Shown here piece by piece: positions 1 through 6,373 of a stretch of DNA of 7,048 nt. The notes beneath the pieces are model-generated. The model was given only the letters and a program-made list of their open reading frames with translations, searched no databases and was not told the origin of the DNA. The stretch spans positions 1 through 7,048 of the forward strand of contig JAEXGP010000282.1 in the NCBI GenBank assembly GCA_023450775.1, in the 5' to 3' direction. Source of the stretch: Actinomycetes bacterium. GTDB lineage: Bacteria > Actinomycetota > Acidimicrobiia > Acidimicrobiales > Microtrichaceae. The position numbers and the translations under genes are program-made. How positions within the stretch are numbered: the first letter of the stretch is position 1; the number at the start of each line of letters is the position of its first letter.

Positions 1-533
1 GACGTGAGGACGTGCTCGACGCGGTGGCGCTCGACCTGGACGGCCGCCACGTGGCGACGGTCGCGGTGCTGGCCCGCGTCCCGCAGCCGGTCACGCCCGA
101 GCCGGGCGATCCGACGGCACCGGGCGATCCGACGGCACCGACGGCCGAGGCGGCTGCGCCCAGCGGGACCGACGAGGCCGGCACCTCGACGGTGACCTCC
201 GAGGAGCGAGGGACCGGCACCACCGGCACGCCCCAGGCCGCGACCGCGGCGAACATCCCCGCCGCCGACACCGCGCCGGCCCCGTTCCGGTCGCCGCTCT
301 CGCTCATCGCCGACGTCGAGATGACGGTCACCGCCGAGCTCGGGCGCACCCGGATGATGGTCTCCGAGCTGCTCAACCTGGGCCCCGGCTCGGTCGTCGA
401 GCTCGACCGGGCCGCCGGCAGCCCCGCCGACCTCCTGGTCAACGGCACGCCCGTCGCCCGCGGCGAGGTCGTGGTCGTCGACGAGGAGTACGCCATCCGC
501 GTCACCGAGATCCTCGGCACGAACGAGGTCTGA
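1..533 (+). CDS. fliN: Flagellar motor switch protein FliN, 5' end cut off by window edge
   Basis: FliN is a C-ring (switch complex) protein that helps set rotation direction and docks the export ATPase complex at the flagellar base. The frame is open from base 3 to the TGA at 531-533. A GTG at 12 could serve as a start, but the codons before it are also open and the residues after it (LDAVALDLDGRHVATVAVL) look like the end of a folded domain, so I treat the gene as truncated by the window. Counting from that GTG, residues 24-93 are a Pro/Ala/Thr/Glu-rich linker with a GDPTAP repeat. Residues 94-173 form a standard SpoA/FliN domain, with ELGRTRMMVSELLNLGPGSV, then LLVNGTPVARGEVVVVDEEY and the ending RVTEIL. 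What lies upstream, for example a CheC-like FliY domain or a second linker, cannot be seen. The gene is followed two bases later by fliO. The SpoA assignment is very secure; FliN versus FliY depends on the missing N-terminus. Confidence 0.9.
   Translation, partial: REDVLDAVALDLDGRHVATVAVLARVPQPVTPEPGDPTAPGDPTAPTAEAAAPSGTDEAGTSTVTSEERGTGTTGTPQAATAANIPAADTAPAPFRSPLSLIADVEMTVTAELGRTRMMVSELLNLGPGSVVELDRAAGSPADLLVNGTPVARGEVVVVDEEYAIRVTEILGTNEV
102..140 (+). repeat. 18-bp tandem repeat in the fliN linker
   Basis: Two identical 18-base copies of ccgggcgatccgacggca (102-119 and 120-137) are followed by three bases of a third. In the fliN frame they encode GDPTAP twice. The period is a whole number of codons, so copy-number change would keep the reading frame. 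It lies in the low-complexity linker and not in the SpoA domain. Confidence 0.9.
525..528 (+). promoter_or_regulatory. Likely ribosome binding site of fliO
   Basis: GAGG lies inside the last codons of fliN, seven bases before the GTG at 536. It supports GTG as the fliO start and suggests that ribosomes finishing fliN re-initiate on fliO. Confidence 0.55.
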
Positions 534-535
534 AC

Positions 536-1105
536 GTGGCCGACACCAGCACCGTGGCCCTGGTGCTCCGCCTCGCCCTGTCGCTCGGGCTGATCCTGGC
601 CCTGGTCGGCGGCTTCACCTGGATGCTGCGCCGCAAGGGCCTGCTGCGCCCCGGCGCCGCGGGCGGTCGGGGCGGTCGCCTGGAGGTGCTGGACCGTCGG
701 GCGCTGAACAAGCACGCGTCGATCGTGCTGGCCCGGGTGGGCGGCACCGCCGTGCTGCTCGGCGTCACCGAGCAACGGGTGCAGGTGCTGAGCTCCGCCG
801 AGGGGCTCGACGCCGCGTGGGACGACATCGCCGAGCTCGACACGACGTCGACGCCCGACGTCGTCCCGACGGTCGCGAGCACGGCTGTCGCGACGAACAC
901 CGCCGAGATCACCACCATGCCGCAGGTGCCGGCGCACCCGCCGATCGGCCCGGTCCCCGTGCCGGTCCCGGTCGCGGCCGCCACCTCCGGCACAGCTGTC
1001 CTGGGAGCCCGACGGACCGGGCTCCCCGTCGCCACCACGGCGACACCCCCGGCACGGATGAGCATCGTCGAGGCGCTCCGGGAACTGACCGTCCGTCGTT
1101 CCTGA
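536..1105 (+). CDS. fliO: Flagellar biosynthetic protein FliO
   Basis: FliO is a small bitopic membrane protein that assists assembly of the FliP ring of the export gate and is not part of the finished pore. The GTG start at 536 lies two bases after the fliN stop and has a GAGG seven bases upstream. The 189-residue product begins with one membrane helix (about residues 7-30), followed by a basic stretch (MLRRKGLLRPG). The FliO-type soluble segment comes next, recognisable by LEVLDRRALNKHASIVLARV and LLGVTEQRVQVL (about 48-87). From about residue 95 the chain becomes Thr/Ala/Pro/Val-rich, with a PVPVPV run near 140, and probably disordered. It ends in a short predicted helix, MSIVEALRELTVRRS. 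The position between fliN and fliP is the usual one for fliO. FliO sequences are weakly conserved, so the call rests on topology, the core motif and position together. Confidence 0.92.
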   Translation: MADTSTVALVLRLALSLGLILALVGGFTWMLRRKGLLRPGAAGGRGGRLEVLDRRALNKHASIVLARVGGTAVLLGVTEQRVQVLSSAEGLDAAWDDIAELDTTSTPDVVPTVASTAVATNTAEITTMPQVPAHPPIGPVPVPVPVAAATSGTAVLGARRTGLPVATTATPPARMSIVEALRELTVRRS

Positions 1106-1136
1106 ACCGCCCGCGAGCCCCGAGCCGCTCCCCTCC

Positions 1137-2054
1137 TTGCGATCCGTCCGCCGGTACCTCCCGGCCTGCGCGCTCCTGGTCCTGCTGGTCGTCGGGCTGG
1201 CGGGCCCCGCCGCGTCCACCGCCGGCGCGCAGACCGGTCCGACCACCCCGGCCCCGGCGCAGCCCACGCCGCCCGTCCCGCCGTCGGTCGAGGACGTCAC
1301 CAACCCGACGACGCCCCCGCCGATCGGGACCTCGACCGACGACGGCGACGACGTCGGCAGCACCGAGGACCTGCAGGTCAACGTCGACCTCGACGGCGAG
1401 GAGGGCAAGGACGGCCCGAGCCGGACCGTGACGATCATCCTGGGCCTGACGGTGCTCGCCATCGCACCGTCGCTGCTCATCATGATGACGAGCTTCACCC
1501 GCATCGTCGTGGTGCTCTCGCTCGTCCGCAACGCCCTCGGCCTGCAGGGCATCCCGCCCAACCAGGTGCTCGTCGGCCTCTCGATGTTCCTGACGGTGTT
1601 CGTCATGGGCCCGGTGCTGACCCAGATCAACGACACCGCGCTGCAGCCCTACCTGGACGGGAAGATGACCCAGTCCCAGGCGCTCGAGGAGGCCGAGGTC
1701 CCGATCAAGGAGTTCATGCTCGCCAACACCCGCGAGTCGCAGCTCGCCCTGATGATCGACCTCCAGGGCGGCGAGGCCCCGAAGGAGCCGATGGACACGT
1801 CGCTCGTCACGCTCGTGCCCGCCTTCGTCCTCTCCGAGCTCCAGTCCGCCTTCATCATCGGCCTGGTGCTGTTCGTGCCGTTCGTGATCCTGGACCTCGT
1901 CGTCTCCGCGGTCCTCATGTCGCTCGGGATGATGATGCTGCCACCGGTGTTCGTGTCGCTCCCGCTGAAGCTGCTGCTGTTCGTCATGGTCGACGGATGG
2001 GCGCTGACGATCACGTCCGTCGTCACCAACTACAAGGGGATATCGACAGGATGA
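1137..2054 (+). CDS. fliP: Flagellar export gate protein FliP
   Basis: FliP is the main pore-forming subunit of the type III export gate; in characterised systems five copies assemble with FliQ and FliR. The TTG at 1137 is the only ATG, GTG or TTG between the in-frame stop at 1086-1088 and residue 98, so it is nearly forced, although I see no Shine-Dalgarno sequence. It yields a signal peptide: RSVRR, then a hydrophobic core (about 10-25), then a likely cleavage after AGA at residue 31. Residues 32-78 are a Pro/Thr/Asp-rich insert not usual in the family. The conserved FliP domain starts near LQVNVDLDG (79-87). It includes LLIMMTSFTRIVVVLS, ALQPYLDGKM, the FliP signature VPAFVLSELQSAF (from 227) and SLGMMMLPPV. 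The product is 305 residues, against about 250 for typical FliP, and the excess is the insert. Its TGA overlaps the fliQ ATG (ATGA). Confidence 0.97.
   Translation: MRSVRRYLPACALLVLLVVGLAGPAASTAGAQTGPTTPAPAQPTPPVPPSVEDVTNPTTPPPIGTSTDDGDDVGSTEDLQVNVDLDGEEGKDGPSRTVTIILGLTVLAIAPSLLIMMTSFTRIVVVLSLVRNALGLQGIPPNQVLVGLSMFLTVFVMGPVLTQINDTALQPYLDGKMTQSQALEEAEVPIKEFMLANTRESQLALMIDLQGGEAPKEPMDTSLVTLVPAFVLSELQSAFIIGLVLFVPFVILDLVVSAVLMSLGMMMLPPVFVSLPLKLLLFVMVDGWALTITSVVTNYKGISTG
2034..2040 (+). promoter_or_regulatory. Likely ribosome binding site of fliQ
   Basis: AAGGGGA inside the last codons of fliP lies ten bases before the ATG at 2051. It supports that ATG as the fliQ start over an in-frame GTG-type start at 1997, which would add 18 residues unlike any FliQ N-terminus. 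Confidence 0.5.
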
Positions 2055-2320
2055 CCGACACCGCCGTGGTGCAGATCGGCACCGACGCCATGTTGTTCGC
2101 GCTCAAGCTGGGCGGCCCGCTGCTCATGGTCACGCTCGGCATCGGGCTGGCCGTCGGCCTGGTCCAGTCCGTGACGCAGCTGCAGGAGCAGACGCTCACG
2201 TTCGTGCCGAAGTGCTTCGGCGTCGCGCTCGTCCTCCTGATCGGCGGCGCCTGGATGCTGCAGACCTCCGTGTCGTTCACGACCGACCTCATGGACCGGA
2301 TCCCCGACCTGCTCGGCTGA
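2051..2320 (+). CDS. fliQ: Flagellar export gate protein FliQ
   Basis: FliQ is the small hairpin subunit that wraps around the FliP-FliR core of the export gate. The product is 89 residues, the standard family size, with two membrane helices (about 16-38 and 51-71). The family's core is clear in GIGLAVGLVQSVTQLQEQTL followed by TFVPK, including the conserved Q-x-Q-E loop that faces the cytoplasm. The ATG at 2051 is chosen because it gives the canonical length, overlaps the fliP stop as ATGA, and has an AAGGGGA upstream. The gene is followed by 43 bases before fliR, the longest gap in the window. That gap has no poly-T-backed hairpin. Confidence 0.97.
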   Translation: MTDTAVVQIGTDAMLFALKLGGPLLMVTLGIGLAVGLVQSVTQLQEQTLTFVPKCFGVALVLLIGGAWMLQTSVSFTTDLMDRIPDLLG

Positions 2321-2363
2321 GCGGCACCGGCCGACCGAGCACCTCCGGGTCGACGCCCCCGTC

Positions 2364-3119
2364 ATGGACCTCCACCTCGACGCCGCCCAGGTCGCGACGC
2401 TGCTGATGGCGTCGGTGCGGGTGCTCGCGTTCCTGTGCGTGGCCCCGCCGTTCGCCGGTCCGGCGGTCCCGGTGAAGGTGAAGGTCGGCCTGTCGGTCGC
2501 GCTGGCGCTCGTGGTCACGCCGCGCCTGACCGACCAGATGGGCCAGATCGACCTCGCCCACCTCGTCATCGGCGTGGTGTTCCAGGTGGGCATCGGCCTG
2601 GCGCTGGGGTTCCTGGTGTCGATGCTGTTCTCGGCCGTGCAGGCCGCCGGCCAGCTCGTCGACGTGAGCGTCGGCTTCTCGAGCGCCGCCATCTACGACC
2701 CCTTCGCCCAGGCCGGCCTCTCCCCGATCGCCCGCCTGTACCACATCCTCGCCACGCTCCTGCTGTTCAGCACCGGCGGCTACCTGCTGATCATCGGCGG
2801 CCTCCTCCGCAGCTTCGACGCCACCGCGCAGGAGGTCTCGATCAAGCGCATCGACGCGGTGCTGGTCGAGGGCCTCGGCACGTTCTTCGTGGCCGCACTG
2901 CAGATCGGCCTGCCGCTCCTGGCCGCGCTGTTCATGGCCGAGCTGCTGCTCGGTCTCCTCACCAAGGCGGCCCCGCAGCTCAACCTGCTCGTCGTCGGCT
3001 TCGGCGCCAAGAGCCTCATCGTGCTGGTCCTGGGAGCGAGCGCGCTCGTGCTCCTGCCCCGGGGCGTCGAGCTCATCGTCGACCAGGCCATGAAGGGGAT
3101 GGCCGCGATCGCCGGGTAG
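2364..3119 (+). CDS. fliR: Flagellar export gate protein FliR
   Basis: FliR is the single-copy subunit that closes the FliP5 ring of the export gate and contacts FlhB. The product is 251 residues, close to the usual 250-260, and mostly hydrophobic, with five or six predicted membrane segments. Typical family landmarks are RVLAFLCVAPPFAGPAVPVK near the N-terminus, then QAAGQLVDVSVGFSSAAIYDP around residues 97-113 (the conserved Asp-Pro is 112-113). The C-terminal region holds ALFMAELLLGLLTKAAPQLN and a final hydrophobic segment. The ATG at 2364 has no good Shine-Dalgarno sequence; no other start gives a better N-terminus, so expression may depend on ribosomes arriving from fliQ. It ends in TAG, 18 bases before flhB. 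Confidence 0.96.
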   Translation: MDLHLDAAQVATLLMASVRVLAFLCVAPPFAGPAVPVKVKVGLSVALALVVTPRLTDQMGQIDLAHLVIGVVFQVGIGLALGFLVSMLFSAVQAAGQLVDVSVGFSSAAIYDPFAQAGLSPIARLYHILATLLLFSTGGYLLIIGGLLRSFDATAQEVSIKRIDAVLVEGLGTFFVAALQIGLPLLAALFMAELLLGLLTKAAPQLNLLVVGFGAKSLIVLVLGASALVLLPRGVELIVDQAMKGMAAIAG

Positions 3120-3137
3120 CGGCGGGCGGGGGACGAC

Positions 3138-4331
3138 ATGGCGAAGGATCGCGACCAGAGGACCGAGCAGCAGAGCGCCAAGCGCAAGCGCGAGGTCCGC
3201 AAGAAGGGCCAGGTCGCGCGGAGCCCCACGCTCGTCGGTTGGCTGTCGCTGCTCCTGGCGACGTTCCTCATGCCGCCGGTGATCGGTCAGCTCGCCAACG
3301 TGCTGGCCGAGGGCGTCCGCTCGGTGAAGGTCGTCGCCGCGGACCCCACGCCCGGTGTCCTGACCGAGCAGGCCGGCGCCGTCGCCCGCAACGCGTTCGG
3401 GGCCATGGTGCCGTTCCTGGTCGTCGTCGCGATCGGCGCGCTCGTCGGCACGCTCGCCCAGGTCGGCCTGGTCTTCACCACCGACCCGCTCAAGCCCAAG
3501 TGGGAGCGGGTGAACCCCGGCGCGGGCCTGAATCGGCTCTTCTCGGTGAAGTCGCTCTGGGAGACCGGCAAGCAGATCCTCACGATGGTCGTGATCCTGG
3601 CGATCGCCGTCCCCGCCGTCGTCGGCACCTCCCGGGCGCTGCTCGGCTCCACCTTCGGCATGACCGAGACGATCGGCGCCGTCACCGGCACCGCACTGCA
3701 GCTCGTGCGGCTGGTCGCGGTCATCGGCGTGCTGATCGGCGTGGCCGACTACGCATGGGCGCGCTTCAACCTGGTCCGCGACAACAAGATGACCAAGCAG
3801 GAGGTGAAGCAGGAGATGCGGGAGTCCGAGGGCGACCCGCACGTGAAGGCCAAGCTCCGCTCCACCCGGATGGCCATGAGCCGCAACCGCATGCTGGCGT
3901 CGGTCGGCGACGCCCACGTGGTGATCACCAACCCCACCCACTACGCCGTCGCGCTGCGCTACGACCCGCAGAAGGGGGCGCCCCGGGTGGTGGCCAAGGG
4001 CGCGGACGGGCTCGCCGCCCGCATCCGGGCCGCGGCCGCCGAGGCCGACGTGGCGGTCGTCCGCTCCGCTCCGCTCGCCCGGGCCCTGCACCGGTCGTGC
4101 CGGGTCGACGACGAGATCCCCCGCGAGCTGTTCCAGGCCGTCGCCACCGTGCTGGCGTTCGTGCGCCGCCTCGAGGGCCGGTCCCTGCTCGGCGGCTCGG
4201 TCTCGCTCGCCGTGCCCGACACCTGGACCGCCCCGGGCGAGGACCCGGAGCGCTCGCTCGAACGGGCCTGGCTGCGCCGCCGCCGGGCCCGAAGCCTCAT
4301 CCGACGCGGCCCGGCGCCGATCCACCCATGA
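3138..4331 (+). CDS. flhB: Flagellar export specificity switch protein FlhB
   Basis: FlhB joins the export gate and switches secretion from rod/hook to filament substrates after cleaving itself. The ATG at 3138 follows a purine-rich GGGGGA (3128-3133), giving 397 residues. The N-terminus keeps the basic family motif (RTEQQSAKRKREVRKKGQVA, residues 8-27), though the usual Thr-Pro before the KR cluster reads Ser-Ala here. Four membrane segments follow, roughly 32-50, 86-112, 146-164 and 184-204. The cytoplasmic part begins with a charged linker (KMTKQEVKQEMRESEGDP). It carries the autocleavage site NPTH at residues 265-268 (bases 3930-3941) in VVITNPTHYAVALRYD; in the family cleavage falls between Asn and Pro. 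The conserved C-terminal domain runs to about 346. An additional Arg-rich tail (to 397) has no known role that I can name. The stop overlaps the flhA start as ATGA. Confidence 0.97.
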   Translation: MAKDRDQRTEQQSAKRKREVRKKGQVARSPTLVGWLSLLLATFLMPPVIGQLANVLAEGVRSVKVVAADPTPGVLTEQAGAVARNAFGAMVPFLVVVAIGALVGTLAQVGLVFTTDPLKPKWERVNPGAGLNRLFSVKSLWETGKQILTMVVILAIAVPAVVGTSRALLGSTFGMTETIGAVTGTALQLVRLVAVIGVLIGVADYAWARFNLVRDNKMTKQEVKQEMRESEGDPHVKAKLRSTRMAMSRNRMLASVGDAHVVITNPTHYAVALRYDPQKGAPRVVAKGADGLAARIRAAAAEADVAVVRSAPLARALHRSCRVDDEIPRELFQAVATVLAFVRRLEGRSLLGGSVSLAVPDTWTAPGEDPERSLERAWLRRRRARSLIRRGPAPIHP

Positions 4332-6373
4332 CGATGATGCGACGACTCGGCTCCACCGTGTTCCCCGCGGCGATGGTCTTCGTGGTGGCCCTGATGGTCA
4401 TCCCGATGCCCGCGCCGCTGCTGGACGTGCTGCTGACGTTGAACATCGCGTTCTCGGTGCTGCTGCTGCTCGGCGCCGTCGGGGCCACCCGCGCCCTGGA
4501 CATGTCGGCGTTCCCGAGCCTGCTGCTCATCGCCACCCTGTTCCGGCTGGGCCTCAACATCAGCTCGACCCGCCTGATCCTGGGCCAGGGCTCGGCCGGT
4601 GCGGTGATCGAGGCGTTCGGCAGCTTCGTGATCCAGGGCTCGCTCGTCGTGGGCCTGGTCGTGTTCTTCATCCTGGTCGTGATCCAGTTCGTGGTGATCA
4701 CGAACGGCTCGAACCGCGTGTCGGAGGTGGCGGCCCGCTTCACCCTCGACGCCATGCCCGGCAAGCAGATGGCGATCGACGCGGACCTCAACGCCGGCGT
4801 GATCGACGACGCCGAGGCTCGCCGGCGCCGCGAGGAGACGGCGCAGGAGGCCGACTTCTACGGCGCCATGGACGGCGCCGGGAAGTTCGTGAAGGGCGAT
4901 GCCATCGCCGGCATCATCATCACGACGATCAACCTGATCGGCGGCTTCGTCATCGGCGTCATGCAGCTGGGCATGAGCCCGGCCGAGGCCGTCGACAACT
5001 ACGCGGTGCTGACCGTCGGCGACGGCCTGGTCACCCAGATCCCCGCCCTGCTCGTGTCGATCAGCTCGGGCCTCATCGTGACCCGGGCGGCGGGCGACGA
5101 CGACCTGGGCACGAACATCGTCTCGCAGTTCCGCAAGCAGGCGACCGCCATGCGCACCGGCGGCGCCGCCCTCATCGTGCTGGCGATCGTCCCCGGCATG
5201 CCGAAGGCCCCGTTCCTGCTCGTCGGCGCGGTGATGCTCGTCGCCGCCCGGAAGATGAAGAGCGGCGTCGACGAGGTCGACGAGGAGGTGGCCACGCCGG
5301 CGGATGCGGCGCCGCCCTCGCCCGACGACCCTGCAGAGCTCGCCCGCGCCATGCGCGTGGAGGCGATCGGCCTGGAGCTCGCCATCGACCTGGTCGACCT
5401 GGTGGACACCGGCGTGGGCGGCGACCTGCTCGACCGGGTCCGGGCGCTGCGCCGGAAGCTGGCGCTGGAGCTCGGCTTCGTGCTCCCCGCCGTGCGCACC
5501 CGGGACGACGTCGAGCTGCCGCTCGGGTCCTACGCCATCCGACTCCACGGCGTGGAGGTCGCTCGGGGCACCGCGCCGCCGGGGAAGTTCCTGCTGATCG
5601 CGGACGACCTGGACCGCTGGCCCGGCGAGGAGGTCCGCGAGCCGGTGTTCGGCCTCACCGCCAAGTGGCTGCCCATGGAGCTGCGCCGCCAGGCCCAGGC
5701 CGAGGGCGCGACGATCGTCGACCGCTCCTCGGTGATCAGCGTGCACCTGGCCGAGGTGTGCCGTGAGCATGCGTCGGACCTGCTGTCGCGCCAGGACGTG
5801 ATGGCGCTGATGGACCTGGTGCGCGACACCGACCCCGCGGTGCTGGACGACCTCACCACCGCGCAGGTGGGCGTGAGCGAGGTCCACGCCGTGCTGCAGG
5901 CGCTGCTCGCCGACCAGGTGCCGATCCGCGACCTGGTCCGCATCCTCGAGGTCATCAGCGCCCAGGCCCGCGTCACCCGGGACACCGAGGCGCTCGCCGA
6001 GGCGTGCCGCACGGTCCTGGCCCCGGCGATCTGCGCCGACCGCGCCAGCGACGGCCGGCTGCCCGTGCTGAGCCTGGACCCCGTCCTGGAGCACCGGCTC
6101 CTGGGCGCACTCACCCGGACCGAGCACGGCACCGCCGTGGCCCTGGAACCCGACCTGGCCCAGGCGCTGAGCGACGGCCTGGTGGAGACCGTCCGGTCCG
6201 CGGAGCAGCTCGACGAGCGTCCGGTCCTGGTGTGCTCGCCGCCGTTGCGGCCCGCCCTCCGCCGCTTCAGCCAGCGCGTCGTGCCGCACGTGCCGGTCCT
6301 GTCCTTCGACGAGCTCGTCGCCCCGTTCTCCGTGACCGACCTGGGAGCAGTCCGTGTTCCGACCGACGTCTGA
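4328..6373 (+). CDS. flhA: Flagellar export gate protein FlhA
   Basis: FlhA is the largest export component. Its membrane part couples proton flow to export and its cytosolic nonamer receives chaperone-substrate complexes. The frame is open far upstream through fliR and flhB, but homology begins at the ATG at 4328, which overlaps the flhB stop; this gives 681 residues, near the usual 690. Several membrane segments fill residues 10-310. The FHIPEP signature is intact (RVSEVAARFTLDAMPGKQMA, then IDADLNAG). Residues that align with those studied in Salmonella are kept: R73 and R82, R137 and D141, K186 and D191 in GKFVKGD, and D232 in TVGDGLV. An acidic Pro/Ala linker (about 311-335) leads to FlhA_C, seen in GGDLLDRVRALRRKLALELG, GVEVARG and PIRDLVRILEVI. 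In the FlhA_C segment IVDRSSVISVHLAEV, an Arg sits where Pro is frequent. The last 20 bases overlap the next gene. Confidence 0.98.
   Translation: MTMMRRLGSTVFPAAMVFVVALMVIPMPAPLLDVLLTLNIAFSVLLLLGAVGATRALDMSAFPSLLLIATLFRLGLNISSTRLILGQGSAGAVIEAFGSFVIQGSLVVGLVVFFILVVIQFVVITNGSNRVSEVAARFTLDAMPGKQMAIDADLNAGVIDDAEARRRREETAQEADFYGAMDGAGKFVKGDAIAGIIITTINLIGGFVIGVMQLGMSPAEAVDNYAVLTVGDGLVTQIPALLVSISSGLIVTRAAGDDDLGTNIVSQFRKQATAMRTGGAALIVLAIVPGMPKAPFLLVGAVMLVAARKMKSGVDEVDEEVATPADAAPPSPDDPAELARAMRVEAIGLELAIDLVDLVDTGVGGDLLDRVRALRRKLALELGFVLPAVRTRDDVELPLGSYAIRLHGVEVARGTAPPGKFLLIADDLDRWPGEEVREPVFGLTAKWLPMELRRQAQAEGATIVDRSSVISVHLAEVCREHASDLLSRQDVMALMDLVRDTDPAVLDDLTTAQVGVSEVHAVLQALLADQVPIRDLVRILEVISAQARVTRDTEALAEACRTVLAPAICADRASDGRLPVLSLDPVLEHRLLGALTRTEHGTAVALEPDLAQALSDGLVETVRSAEQLDERPVLVCSPPLRPALRRFSQRVVPHVPVLSFDELVAPFSVTDLGAVRVPTDV
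6343..6347 (+). promoter_or_regulatory. Ribosome binding site setting the flhF-like start
   Basis: GGGAG inside the end of flhA lies six bases before the GTG at 6354. It is the main evidence for starting the following gene there, within flhA. Confidence 0.6.

Noticed and set aside
2321..2363. Possible terminator between fliQ and fliR
   Set aside because: The only inverted repeat I find is a five-base CGACC/GGTCG pair with a long loop and no T-run.
2289..4325. 678-codon open frame on the minus strand
   Set aside because: It is rich in Arg, Gly, His, Asp and Gln with no recognisable domain, and it lies opposite fliR and flhB, which are clearly coding. High GC removes stops from shadow frames.
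2435..4327. In-frame open extension upstream of flhA, suggesting a giant fusion protein
   Set aside because: The extra 631 codons are Arg/Pro/Gly-rich and run through fliR and flhB in another frame. FlhA homology and normal length begin at the ATG at 4328.
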